Assembly: GCF_040760075.1 (NCBI RefSeq)
Contig: NZ_CP142884.1
Location: 3,658,001 to 3,722,000 of the forward strand
Reading direction: 5' to 3'
Origin: Sphingobacterium sp. R2
Lineage (GTDB): Bacteria > Bacteroidota > Bacteroidia > Sphingobacteriales > Sphingobacteriaceae
DNA: 64,000 nt
Of this stretch, positions 1-7,760 are shown piece after piece. Every line of letters starts with the position of its first letter. Within the stretch, counting starts at the first letter, position 1. Below the pieces are notes generated by a model that was not told the origin of the DNA, did not search any database, and was given only the letters and a program-made list of their open reading frames with translations. The position numbers and the translations under genes are program-made.

Positions 1-1
1 A

Positions 2-2782
2 CTTACTGATAATGACTGGTTGCATGCGGGTTATGCTAAACTCTATATAGAATTAATGGGGAATAAAAACGAAGATGCGATTGCTTCGGATTCCATTAAA
101 ACCCTTGTGAGCTATATGGATGCGGTTAGTGGTGCAATTTATATTTTTAATGAAGAGAGATTACTATTAATGGGTACCTATGGACTGGATAGTCAGGTGC
201 AGAAATCTTTCTTACCTGGCGAAGGATATATCGGTCAGGTGTATATTGACCGGCAAACAAAAGCTCTAAATAATATTAATACGGGGGAATATGTAGTAAG
301 TTTTGCGAATGGAAAAATTAATGTGCCTTATATTCAATTCTTACCTTTATTGGTTGAAGATAAAGTGCTAGGGGTATTAGAAATCGGTCAAATGAATAAT
401 TTTACTGCAGTTGAATTGACCTTTCTCCATGAGTGTGCCAGGCAGATAAGCATTGCGTTGATGTCTGCCAAAGGACGTGCAAAGATTCAAACATTATTGG
501 AAGAGACCCAAGTGCAGTCTGAAGAGCTGTTGACACAACATGCAGAACTTGAGAGTTTAAATGCAGAACTGGAGGCTCAAACGCTACGTCTTCAGTCTTC
601 GGAAGAGGAATTAAAAGTTCAACAGGAGGAACTTATACAATCCAATAAAGAGCTGGAAGAGCGTTCTAGATTGCTCGAAGATAAAAATCTAATGATTGCA
701 GAACGCAATAAGGAAATTCAACTGAAGGCCGAGGAGTTGGCGATGAGCACGAAATATAAATCGGAATTTTTAGCCAATATGTCCCACGAACTCCGTACCC
801 CGCTCAATTCAATTTTGCTACTTTCGCGGTTGCTGTCAGAGAACGTCAGCGAGAATCTGAATTCAGATCAGATTGAGTCTGCCAAAGTCATTCAGAGTTC
901 GGGATCAAGTTTATTAACACTTATTGATGAAATCTTAGACCTTTCTAAAATTGAATCCGGCAAGATGACTTTGGAATATACGACGTTGGATCTAAACGAC
1001 ATTCTATCAGATTTAAATAGTCTGTTTTTGCCGGTTGTACAAGAAAAGGGATTGATTTTCAAAACGAATATCAGTGATGAGGTGGCTGCAAGATTTGAGG
1101 GCGATCGTCTTCGGATAGACCAAGTTCTTCGCAATTTGATTTCGAACGCAATAAAATTTACCAAGGAAGGTGAGGTACGCTTGGATATTTACGAAGATTC
1201 CCAGGATAAGGATAAGTTGGTTTTTGCCGTTGTTGATTCTGGTATCGGTATACCCCTTGAGAAGCAAAAAATCATTTTTGAAGCTTTTCAACAGGCCGAT
1301 GGATCGACCAGAAGAAAGTATGGCGGTACAGGTTTAGGACTTTCTATTAGCCGTGAAATTGCGCGTCTTTTGGGTGGAGAGATTAGGTTGGAGAGTGCGG
1401 AGGGGAAAGGCAGTACATTTTTGTTTGTTATTCCAAAATATAAAAATGAGGTCAGTGAGGTACTGTCGAAAGAAGAGCAGCTTGTTGATGAGATATCTTC
1501 AGAGGTGGAGGACGTCATTGAGCTCATTAGAGAGGATGGTTATAATCCATTAACGATTCCCATCCCAGAGGAAGTACCTGATGACCGAGATACGATTAAA
1601 GAGGATGACAAGGTAATATTGATTGTAGAGGACGACGTTAATTTCGCTAAGGCCCTATTGCAGTATACACGCAAACAAACGTATAAGGGTGTTGTGGTGG
1701 TGCGTGGTGACCACGCTTTGCCTGCAGCATTAAAATACAAACCTGCTGCTGTTTTATTGGATATACAATTGCCCGTAATGGATGGATGGGCAGTTATGGA
1801 TCGATTGAAGGGTGACAAGGCAACACGCCATATTCCCGTGCATGTCATGTCCTCCCTATCGGTAAAAAAAGAAAGTTTATTAAAAGGAGCGATTGATTTC
1901 ATAAATAAGCCTGTTGCTTTAGAGCAAATGACAAACATATTTCAAAAGATTGAATTGGCTCTAAAGTCCTCTCCGAAGAAAGTACTTATTGTGGAGGAAA
2001 ATCCCAAACATGCCAGTGCACTATCTTATTTTTTAAGTAGTTTTAATATCGCCCTTGAAGTAAAAAATAATGTTGAAGACAGTATCACGGCTTTGCGCAC
2101 GGCCGATGTTGATTGTGTAATTTTGGATATGGGGGTGCCCGATGAAATGGGATACCATACCTTGGAGGCTATTAAGCAGCATGAAGGTCTTGAAAACTTA
2201 CCTATCATCATCTTTACCGGAAAAAATCTGTCCAAATCTGAGGAACTCAAGATAAAGAAATATGCAGATTCCGTTGTGGTGAAGACTGCACATTCCTATC
2301 AGCGTATTCTTGATGAAGTCGGGTTGTTTTTGCATTTAATAGAAGTCAATAATGCAGATGATATAAAAAGAAAGAATAATGGATTAGGGTCATTAACCGA
2401 TGTGTTGAAACGAAAGAGGGTACTCATAGCCGATGATGATGTTCGAAATATCTATTCCTTGACCAAAGCTTTGGAGAAATTTAAAGTAAAGGTCCTTCCG
2501 GCCATGGATGGAAAAGAGGCCTTAGATGTCCTTGCTTCGGGAGAATCCGTCGATATCGTGCTGATGGATATGATGATGCCTGAGATGGATGGCTATGAGA
2601 CGATCAAAAATATCCGTCAGAATTCCCAATACGTAGCACTACCAATTATTGCTGTTACGGCAAAGTCGATGATTGGTGATCGGGAGAAATGCATTCAGGC
2701 TGGTGCGTCTGATTATATTTCCAAACCGGTGGATATTGATCAATTGCTGTCTTTATTGCGTGTGTGGTTATATGATAACTAA
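2..2782 (+). CDS. Hybrid sensor histidine kinase, GAF-HisKA-HATPase with three receiver domains (5' partial)
   Basis: Signalling kinase that should autophosphorylate and pass phosphate to its own receiver domains. The frame is open to the left edge, so the N-terminus (probably membrane and HAMP parts) is missing. Residues are counted from the TTG at position 20. A GAF-like sensor covers about 15-150 and a long Glu/Leu/Gln-rich coiled coil 155-245. The HisKA phosphoacceptor is His256 in MSHELRTPLN. The HATPase lies at about 365-480, with an N box (NLISNAIKF) and G boxes DSGIGIP and GGTGLGLSI. Three receivers follow with phosphoacceptors Asp581 (LLDIQLP), Asp703 (ILDMGVP) and Asp850 (LMDMMMP). 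The third receiver closely resembles the stand-alone regulator encoded 14 nt downstream. The stimulus is unknown. Family assignment is firm; the role is inferred. Confidence 0.95.
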   Translation, partial: LTDNDWLHAGYAKLYIELMGNKNEDAIASDSIKTLVSYMDAVSGAIYIFNEERLLLMGTYGLDSQVQKSFLPGEGYIGQVYIDRQTKALNNINTGEYVVSFANGKINVPYIQFLPLLVEDKVLGVLEIGQMNNFTAVELTFLHECARQISIALMSAKGRAKIQTLLEETQVQSEELLTQHAELESLNAELEAQTLRLQSSEEELKVQQEELIQSNKELEERSRLLEDKNLMIAERNKEIQLKAEELAMSTKYKSEFLANMSHELRTPLNSILLLSRLLSENVSENLNSDQIESAKVIQSSGSSLLTLIDEILDLSKIESGKMTLEYTTLDLNDILSDLNSLFLPVVQEKGLIFKTNISDEVAARFEGDRLRIDQVLRNLISNAIKFTKEGEVRLDIYEDSQDKDKLVFAVVDSGIGIPLEKQKIIFEAFQQADGSTRRKYGGTGLGLSISREIARLLGGEIRLESAEGKGSTFLFVIPKYKNEVSEVLSKEEQLVDEISSEVEDVIELIREDGYNPLTIPIPEEVPDDRDTIKEDDKVILIVEDDVNFAKALLQYTRKQTYKGVVVVRGDHALPAALKYKPAAVLLDIQLPVMDGWAVMDRLKGDKATRHIPVHVMSSLSVKKESLLKGAIDFINKPVALEQMTNIFQKIELALKSSPKKVLIVEENPKHASALSYFLSSFNIALEVKNNVEDSITALRTADVDCVILDMGVPDEMGYHTLEAIKQHEGLENLPIIIFTGKNLSKSEELKIKKYADSVVVKTAHSYQRILDEVGLFLHLIEVNNADDIKRKNNGLGSLTDVLKRKRVLIADDDVRNIYSLTKALEKFKVKVLPAMDGKEALDVLASGESVDIVLMDMMMPEMDGYETIKNIRQNSQYVALPIIAVTAKSMIGDREKCIQAGASDYISKPVDIDQLLSLLRVWLYDN

Positions 2783-2796
2783 GGAAGTTTGGATAT

Positions 2797-3168
2797 ATGG
2801 ATCAAAATAAGGTGATATTAATTGTAGATGACGATCAGCGAAATATCTTTGCATTGCGTTTGACTCTAAAGGCCAAAGGATATCGGGTGTTGAGCAGTAA
2901 TTCAGCTCTGGATGCGATCCGACTATTGAAAACGGACGATCAGATTGCCCTGGTTTTGTTGGATATGATGATGCCGGAGGTCGACGGTTATGAAACAATA
3001 CAGTTAATCCGAAAGTTGAATTCCAATAGTCGGTTACCTATTGTAGCTGTTACGGCACAAGCGATGAGTGGGGATAGAGAAAAATGTTTACATGCCGGGG
3101 CGCAAGCTTATATTTCTAAACCTATTGACGTTGATAAATTGACGCTTGAAATTGAAAGATTGATTTAG
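2797..3168 (+). CDS. Single-domain CheY-like response regulator
   Basis: A 123-residue receiver with no output domain, so it should act by protein contact or as a phosphorelay intermediate. The acidic pocket is DDD at 11-13, the phosphoacceptor is Asp56 in LLDMMMP, the switch Thr is in VAVTAQA and the conserved Lys is in SKPID. It is very similar to the third receiver of the kinase just upstream (shared DMMMPE-DGYETI and GDREKC stretches), which suggests local duplication. It starts 14 nt after the kinase and its stop codon abuts the ATG of the cheR-like gene, so the three genes are probably one transcript. The cognate kinase is probably the upstream protein, by position only. Confidence 0.93.
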   Translation: MDQNKVILIVDDDQRNIFALRLTLKAKGYRVLSSNSALDAIRLLKTDDQIALVLLDMMMPEVDGYETIQLIRKLNSNSRLPIVAVTAQAMSGDREKCLHAGAQAYISKPIDVDKLTLEIERLI

Positions 3169-3999
3169 ATGTTGGGCTATAATATGATAAGAGACCATGA
3201 GGTTGATATCTTGCTCGAGGATATATACCGTCAATATGGCTATGATTTTTTGCAGTACAGTAGAGCCTCCATTAAGAGAAGGATTAATCGAATAATGACC
3301 AACGACCGATTGGCAAGCTTTGCTGAACTGCGATTTGCTTTGAAAGACAATGCCGAATTTCTACAACATTTCGTTGAAGAGATTACGGTAAATTTGACAG
3401 AGATGTTTCGGGACCCGCTATTTTTTCGGGAACTTCGAGAAGAAATTCTTCCTCAATTGGGTACCTATCCTTTAATACGGATCTGGGTTGCTGGCTGCTC
3501 TACAGGTGAAGAAGCATATTCTATGGCCATTTTGTTAAAAGAAGCTAATCTATACCATAAGTCGTTGATTTATGCAACAGATATTAATCCTAGAGTTCTT
3601 GAGATTGCGCGTAATGGCGTTTATCCATTGAGCTTGGTCAGGACTTTCTCTGAAAATTATATGGAATCAGGGGGAAAGCAGGACTTTTCGAATTATTATA
3701 CTGCCAATTATGAGTGTGCAAAATTTGATGATGAATTGAAAAGAAAAATGATTATATCAACGCATAATTTGGTGTCCGACACTTCGTTTAACAGTTTTCA
3801 ATTGATTTTGTGCCGCAATGTATTGATTTACTTCAATAAGGAATTGCAGGAACGAGTTTTTAAATTATTCGACTCGAGTCTTGAAAATTTAGGATATTTA
3901 GGTTTAGGTAGTAAAGAAACGATACGATTTTCTAGCATTCAGCATAACTTTACGGCTGTTGGCAATCATAAAATTTGGAAAAAACTTTATACCTTGTAG
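3169..3999 (+). CDS. CheR-type protein-glutamate O-methyltransferase
   Basis: SAM-dependent methyltransferase of the CheR family, 276 residues as usual. An N-terminal helical domain (about 1-75) carries the basic SIKRRINRIM helix. The catalytic Rossmann domain follows, with the SAM-binding motif WVAGCSTGEEAYSMA near 108, the acidic motif ATDINPRVL, and the LILCRNVLIYF motif near 220. The ATG directly follows the TAG of the response regulator; a second in-frame ATG 15 nt on is an alternative start. No methyl-accepting receptor, CheB or flagellar gene is visible nearby. A role in a non-flagellar Bacteroidota signalling cluster, possibly acting on the neighbouring hybrid kinase, is therefore more likely than classical chemotaxis. 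That role is inference. Confidence 0.93.
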   Translation: MLGYNMIRDHEVDILLEDIYRQYGYDFLQYSRASIKRRINRIMTNDRLASFAELRFALKDNAEFLQHFVEEITVNLTEMFRDPLFFRELREEILPQLGTYPLIRIWVAGCSTGEEAYSMAILLKEANLYHKSLIYATDINPRVLEIARNGVYPLSLVRTFSENYMESGGKQDFSNYYTANYECAKFDDELKRKMIISTHNLVSDTSFNSFQLILCRNVLIYFNKELQERVFKLFDSSLENLGYLGLGSKETIRFSSIQHNFTAVGNHKIWKKLYTL

Positions 4000-4067
4000 C
4001 TGTATGCATGTAGATATGATTTTTTATCCAATATTAAACGTAGGGAGTAAAGTATTTTAACTATTTT

Positions 4068-4433
4068 ATGAGTAAAACAAAAACTGTATTAATATTTGAT
4101 GACGATACCATTATTTTGGAAGTCATAACTGTCGTATTAATGGATTTAGGGTTGAATGTTGAAGTTTCCGAAACTTCTCATGATATTATCCCACGGGTCG
4201 AATCTTCAAAGCCTGATCTCATCTTGATGGACAATTGGATTCCTAATATAGGAGGTGTTGAAGCAACTAGGCTGCTGAAAGCGGATGTTCGATTTAATCA
4301 TATTCCCGTAATTTACGTTTCAGCGAACAACGATATTCAATCGCTGGCTGATCGCGCCGGAGCAGATGATTTTCTATCCAAACCATTTGATTTGGAAGAT
4401 CTGGAAAATATTGTACATAAATATATCGCTTAA
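4068..4433 (+). CDS. Single-domain response regulator
   Basis: A 121-residue receiver domain alone. The acidic pocket is DDD at 11-13, the phosphoacceptor is Asp55 in LILMDNWIP, the switch residue is Ser in VIYVSANND and the conserved Lys is in LSKPFD. The Asn-Trp after the phosphoacceptor differs from the Met-rich stretch of the upstream regulator, so this is a separate subfamily rather than a recent copy. It starts 68 nt after the cheR-like gene in the same direction and is probably the last gene of the signalling cluster. A bidirectional hairpin terminator follows. Target unknown. Confidence 0.92.
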   Translation: MSKTKTVLIFDDDTIILEVITVVLMDLGLNVEVSETSHDIIPRVESSKPDLILMDNWIPNIGGVEATRLLKADVRFNHIPVIYVSANNDIQSLADRAGADDFLSKPFDLEDLENIVHKYIA

Positions 4434-4502
4434 CAAAATTGGTATGCGGATCTGCTACCAGCAATGGTTTAGTTCTTCACTTGGTAGAGTTCCTTACAAA
4501 AT

Positions 4503-4533
4503 AAAAAAGCCTTTCAACAATGAAAGGCTTTTT
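4503..4533. terminator. Bidirectional intrinsic terminator between response regulator and tRNA-Ser
   Basis: An AGCCTTTC / GAAAGGCT stem with a 6-nt loop is flanked by A6 on the left and T5 on the right. It can therefore end transcripts from both directions: the response regulator (plus) and tRNA-Ser (minus). Confidence 0.85.
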
Positions 4534-4536
4534 CTG

Positions 4537-4621
4537 CGGAGAGTGAGGGATTCGAACCCCCGAACCTGTGACAGTTAACGGTTTTCAAGACCGCCGCATT
4601 CGACCACTCTGCCAACTCTCC
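4537..4621 (-). tRNA. tRNA-Ser(TGA)
   Basis: On the minus strand the acceptor GGAGAGT pairs with ACTCTCC, with discriminator G. The D arm contains GGCAGAGTGG, the anticodon loop reads CTTGAAA (anticodon TGA, read as UGA for UCA codons), the variable arm is long as in class II tRNAs, and the T arm contains GGTTCGAATCC. Length is 85 nt and the 3' CCA is not encoded. A matching promoter (TTTG, 19 bp, TACTTTTG) ends only 4 nt before the mature 5' end. The terminator at 4503-4533 lies just downstream. Confidence 0.96.
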
Positions 4622-4625
4622 GCGA

Positions 4626-4656
4626 CAAAAGTACGAATTTTTGCTCTTCCACCAAA
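4626..4656 (-). promoter_or_regulatory. Bacteroidota-type promoter of tRNA-Ser
   Basis: On the minus strand TTTG (-33) is separated by exactly 19 bp from TACTTTTG (-7), an exact match to the Bacteroidota TAnnTTTG consensus and the same spacing as in front of tRNA-Arg. The -7 element ends 4 nt before the mature tRNA, so the primary transcript should have almost no 5' leader. Confidence 0.75.
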
Positions 4657-4676
4657 TTTTATTTTATAAATTGAGC

Positions 4677-5195
4677 TTATTGAGCTTTTATAAGCTGAAT
4701 ATCAGCACTAAATTTTACTTCATCACTTACCATCACGCCACCTGTTTCCAGTGCAGCATTCCAGCTAAGTCCAAATTCCGAACGTTTTATTTTACCTTCT
4801 ACGATAAATCCAGCTTTGGTATTGCCCCAAGGATCTTTTTGTATGCCAGCAAACTCTAAGTCGAATGATACGGGCTTAGTAACATCACGTATCGTCAGAT
4901 TTCCTTTAATCTCATCATTTTCTAAACTCGTTGCTTCAAACGTAATCTCTGGATATTTTTCTACATCAAAGAATTCTGCGCTTTTGAGGTGGCCATCGCG
5001 TTGTTCATTACGCGTATTGATAGATGCCGTATCAATAACCACTTTCGCAAGCGCATTTTTAAAATCTTCTCCCGCTGCATCAACATCTATTTTAAAAATG
5101 TCAAAGTTTCCTTTAACGTTTGTGATCATCATGTGTTTTACTTTGAATTCTATCTCGCTATGTGCAGCGTCTAATTCCCATTTTCCTTGTGCCAT
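4677..5195 (-). CDS. YceI family protein
   Basis: A 172-residue YceI-like lipocalin-fold protein, predicted to bind an isoprenoid-type or other amphipathic ligand in a beta-barrel. The start (WELDAAHSEIEFKVKHMM), the central RDGHLKS-FFDVEKYPEITF and the C-terminal GLSWNAALETGGVMVSDEV are typical of the family. Many YceI proteins are periplasmic, but this copy begins MAQGKWELD with no signal peptide, so a cytoplasmic location is likelier. It stands alone between two tRNA genes. Physiological role unknown. Confidence 0.9.
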   Translation of the reverse strand: MAQGKWELDAAHSEIEFKVKHMMITNVKGNFDIFKIDVDAAGEDFKNALAKVVIDTASINTRNEQRDGHLKSAEFFDVEKYPEITFEATSLENDEIKGNLTIRDVTKPVSFDLEFAGIQKDPWGNTKAGFIVEGKIKRSEFGLSWNAALETGGVMVSDEVKFSADIQLIKAQ

Positions 5196-5333
5196 AATTT
5201 TATGTTTTTATTATTTGTTTAATAACACAAAGGTAACAGCTGTTTTATTTATTTTGTTTGACCTACATCAATAAAATAATCTTGTTGAAATGCAACGAGT
5301 TATTGGAAAACCACAAAAAAATCGAATTGATAT

Positions 5334-5364
5334 TTTGGAAATATGAAGCAAATGTCTACTTTTG
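5334..5364 (+). promoter_or_regulatory. Bacteroidota-type promoter of tRNA-Arg
   Basis: TTTG at 5334-5337 and TACTTTTG at 5357-5364 with 19 bp between them, an exact TAnnTTTG -7 element. Transcription would begin about 10 nt before the mature tRNA. Confidence 0.8.
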
Positions 5365-5380
5365 CATTACCAAAAGAAAC

Positions 5381-5454
5381 GCGCCAATAGCTCAGCTGGA
5401 TAGAGCATCGGTTTTCTAAACCGACGGTCTCAGGTTCGAATCCTGATTGGCGTA
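5381..5454 (+). tRNA. tRNA-Arg(TCT)
   Basis: The acceptor GCGCCAA pairs with TTGGCGT (G1-U72 wobble), with discriminator A. The D arm is AGCTCAGCTGGATAGAGCA, the anticodon loop TTTCTAA (anticodon TCT, reading AGA/AGG), and the T arm contains GGTTCGAATCC. Length is 74 nt and CCA is not encoded. It has its own promoter and terminator, so it is a monocistronic tRNA gene. Confidence 0.97.
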
Positions 5455-5456
5455 CT

Positions 5457-5491
5457 AAAAAGCTCTTTTATTTAGCATAAAGGGGCTTTTT
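5457..5491 (+). terminator. Intrinsic terminator of tRNA-Arg
   Basis: AAAAAGC at the left pairs with GCTTTTT at the right, and the inner UCUUUUAU / AUAAAGGG positions pair with G-U wobbles. A T5 run forms the 3' end. It begins 3 nt after the tRNA. Confidence 0.75.
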
Positions 5492-5628
5492 GTGTGTGGT
5501 ACTTTCACGCATTACCTAATATTTTTAAATCACATAAGAATTGGGGATCATAAGGATCATATCGAAAGTTTTGGGTAAATGATCGATATGTCGTATTTAG
5601 AGCGCTGTCGTTTGACTCTCCATATTAA

Positions 5629-5636
5629 TAATTTTG
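5629..5636 (+). promoter_or_regulatory. Candidate -7 element upstream of the ATL/DUF1697 pair
   Basis: TAATTTTG matches TAnnTTTG exactly and lies 21 nt before the ATG of the alkyltransferase-like gene. No -33 TTTG at the 19-bp spacing is present, so support is moderate. Confidence 0.4.
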
Positions 5637-5657
5637 TTTACTAAAAAGCGTGTTAAT

Positions 5658-5960
5658 ATGGAGGAGAGATTCAAAAAACAAGTATATGAAGTGGCTAAAT
5701 TGATTCCACATGGACGGGTGACGACCTATGGGGCGATTGCCAAGGCCCTAGGTTATCCCAATCATTCGCGGCATGTTGGCAAGGTAATGGGTGGATGCCC
5801 GGCCGATGTTCCGGCCCACCGAGTAATTTCAAGTGGGGGGATGCTAGCAGTGCCTGGATTTCAGGAACGTTTGGAAGCAGAGGGACTTGTTATAAAGAAC
5901 TGTCGAGTTAAGGATTTTAAAAAGTTGTTCTGGGATCCAATAAAGGAATTAAATGATTAA
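5658..5960 (+). CDS. MGMT-fold alkyltransferase-like protein lacking the acceptor Cys
   Basis: 100 residues of the O6-alkylguanine-DNA alkyltransferase DNA-binding domain (PF01035). The winged-helix part VTTYGAIAKALG and the Arg finger region SRHVGKVMGG are present. The active-site motif, PCHR in true transferases, reads PAHR here (Ala53), so direct alkyl transfer should be impossible. This matches alkyltransferase-like (ATL) proteins, which bind O6-alkylguanine and hand it to nucleotide excision repair. The ATG at 5658 is preferred over the TTG at 5634 because that TTG lies inside the -7-like element and the ATG start gives the usual MEERFKKQVYEV N-terminus. The DUF1697 gene follows after 9 nt. 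Function by family; the missing Cys is seen directly. Confidence 0.9.
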   Translation: MEERFKKQVYEVAKLIPHGRVTTYGAIAKALGYPNHSRHVGKVMGGCPADVPAHRVISSGGMLAVPGFQERLEAEGLVIKNCRVKDFKKLFWDPIKELND

Positions 5961-5969
5961 TTTAAAGAA

Positions 5970-6467
5970 ATGAGATCCTGTGCTTTCCTACGTGGAGTGA
6001 ATGTGAAAGGAATTGATATTAAGATGGCTGATGTCACATCCATAATGGCTTCTGGAAATATTATCTTTTCGTCTGACCAGTCGGCAGAACTCCTTGAGCG
6101 GTTAATGGAAGAATGCATGTCGACACATTTTTTCTATGATGCTTCCTTGTTTATCCGGTCAAAGGAAGAAGTGTGTTTGCTCGAGAAAAATAATCCTTTC
6201 GACATGCATGACGATTATAATGTATATGCATTTGTTGGACTCGACGGCATCGAAAGGATATTGATGGGCGAATTCAACCATTCAATCCCTTTGCCAGGGG
6301 AGAATGCTGAAATAGTCCATGCTATTTTTTATTGGCGAGTGCCCAAAGGGAATACCTTGGATTCGGCGTTTGGAAACGTGTTGCGGAAAAAGCATTTGAA
6401 AAATAAAATGACAAGCCGTAATATAAATACTTTTGGGAAGATATTGCAAAACATGGGCGAATCATAA
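5970..6467 (+). CDS. DUF1697 family protein
   Basis: 165 residues. The N-terminus CAFLRGVNVKG and the C-terminal TSRNINTFGKI are diagnostic for DUF1697. Function is unknown in the family. It lies 9 nt downstream of the alkyltransferase-like gene in the same direction and is probably cotranscribed. The first motif usually continues into a longer N-terminal segment; here the region between KGIDIKMADV and the ASGNIIF strand is shorter than in many members, so the protein may be a compact variant. No catalytic prediction is offered. Confidence 0.82.
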   Translation: MRSCAFLRGVNVKGIDIKMADVTSIMASGNIIFSSDQSAELLERLMEECMSTHFFYDASLFIRSKEEVCLLEKNNPFDMHDDYNVYAFVGLDGIERILMGEFNHSIPLPGENAEIVHAIFYWRVPKGNTLDSAFGNVLRKKHLKNKMTSRNINTFGKILQNMGES

Positions 6468-6493
6468 AAAGAGCCCATTTCTACTTGGGCTCT
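6466..6493 (-). terminator. Intrinsic terminator of the YghZ-like aldo-keto reductase gene
   Basis: The AGAGCCCA / TGGGCTCT stem is followed on the minus strand by T5. It lies 31 nt past the stop of the minus-strand reductase and overlaps the end of the DUF1697 gene. Confidence 0.7.
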
Positions 6494-6524
6494 CTATCTT
6501 TTCAATACTTTTATCAGTTTTAAT

Positions 6525-7565
6525 TTATCGTTCTTGATCGATCTCTGCGGATTGAGCCCAGATGTTAATATGACCGTCTTTTGCATAGAGATCAATTTCT
6601 TGAATCTCATCTTGACTAAAAGACAAATTTGTTAGTGCACCTACACAATCTTTAACTTGCTGTGGTTTTGATGCACCGATCAGCGCCGATGTAACCTGTT
6701 TCTTACGTAGGACCCAAGCGATAGCCATCTGCGCTAGAGATTGTCCTCTACGCTGTGCGATAGCATGTAAAGAAAGGATATTTTTCTGATTCTCTTCGTT
6801 TAGGAATTTTTTCTGAAGTGATTTTGATTGCGAAGCGCGGCTGTCTTGAGGGACTTCATGCAAGTACTTGTCGGTGAGCATGCCTTGCGCCAGCGGCGAA
6901 AATACAATAGAGCCAATTCCAATCGACTCCAAGGTATCAAGTAAGCCATCAGTTTCTACCCATCTATTAAGCATGGAATAGCTGGGCTGGTGAATAATGA
7001 AGGGTGTCCCTAATGATTTTAGGATCGCATAAGCTTCCTTAGTCCTTTGGGAATTATAAGATGAAATACCTACATAAAGCGCTTTTCCGCTGCGGACCAA
7101 ATGATCTAGCGCTAACATGGTTTCTTCTAATGGTGTGTTAGGGTCGAAGCGATGGGAATAGAAGATATCAACATAGTCGATACCCAGTCGTTTAAGTGAT
7201 TGTTCACAGCTTGCGATCAGATATTTACGGCTACCCCATTCTCCATAGGGTCCACTCCACATGTGATAACCTGCTTTTGATGAAATGATGATTTCGTCCC
7301 GTAGGCCGTGAAATTGTTCCTGTAAAATTTGTCCAAAGGCTTTTTCAGCACTTCCAGCAGGTGGTCCATAATTGTTTGCAAGATCGAAATGCGTAATGCC
7401 GAGGTCAAATGCCGTTGTACAGATATCTGCTTTGGTTTGATGCGGAGTATCGTCTCCGAAATTATGCCACATGCCTAAAGATATTGCTGGTAATAAAAGG
7501 CCGGATTGCCCGCAGCGGTTATAGATCATATTACGGTATCGGGCTGAATTTGGTATATACTGCAT
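6525..7565 (-). CDS. Aldo-keto reductase, YghZ/Gpr (AKR14) type
   Basis: 346-residue NADPH-dependent aldo-keto reductase. The catalytic tetrad is visible as Asp61 and Tyr66 (HFDLANNYGPP), Lys97 (SSKAGY) and His138 (YSHRFD). The GPPAGSAE and SGPYGEWGSRKY stretches are those of the YghZ group, which reduces L-glyceraldehyde 3-phosphate and methylglyoxal in E. coli. The C-terminal cofactor region contains ALIGASKPQQV. Single gene with a terminator at 6466-6493. A role in carbonyl detoxification follows from the family; the substrate here is not proven. Confidence 0.92.
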   Translation of the reverse strand: MQYIPNSARYRNMIYNRCGQSGLLLPAISLGMWHNFGDDTPHQTKADICTTAFDLGITHFDLANNYGPPAGSAEKAFGQILQEQFHGLRDEIIISSKAGYHMWSGPYGEWGSRKYLIASCEQSLKRLGIDYVDIFYSHRFDPNTPLEETMLALDHLVRSGKALYVGISSYNSQRTKEAYAILKSLGTPFIIHQPSYSMLNRWVETDGLLDTLESIGIGSIVFSPLAQGMLTDKYLHEVPQDSRASQSKSLQKKFLNEENQKNILSLHAIAQRRGQSLAQMAIAWVLRKKQVTSALIGASKPQQVKDCVGALTNLSFSQDEIQEIDLYAKDGHINIWAQSAEIDQER

Positions 7566-7760
7566 AGTATTGAATAAGTTTCCTATAAACTAAGATAAAT
7601 TTTTGCTTATTTGCAAGTTTTGCTCGTAAGTTTTTGGAGTGAGGGAACTTTACGATAAATCGTGTGCTATTTTAATTACGAGACATAGAGAAAACTGTTC
7701 TAATTTGGCTTTCGCAAAACTAAATTTTATGTATTTTTATACACACTAAAGAATTGTTTT

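Noticed and set aside
1540..1938. 132-codon frame antisense to the hybrid kinase
   Set aside because: Lies entirely within strongly conserved receiver-domain coding sequence on the other strand; its composition is a shadow of that gene.
3169..3999. Flagellar chemotaxis locus
   Set aside because: Only CheR and CheY-like proteins are present, with no receptor, CheA, CheB or flagellar gene.
4816..5274. 152-codon frame opposite the YceI gene
   Set aside because: Antisense to a clear family member; no independent signal.
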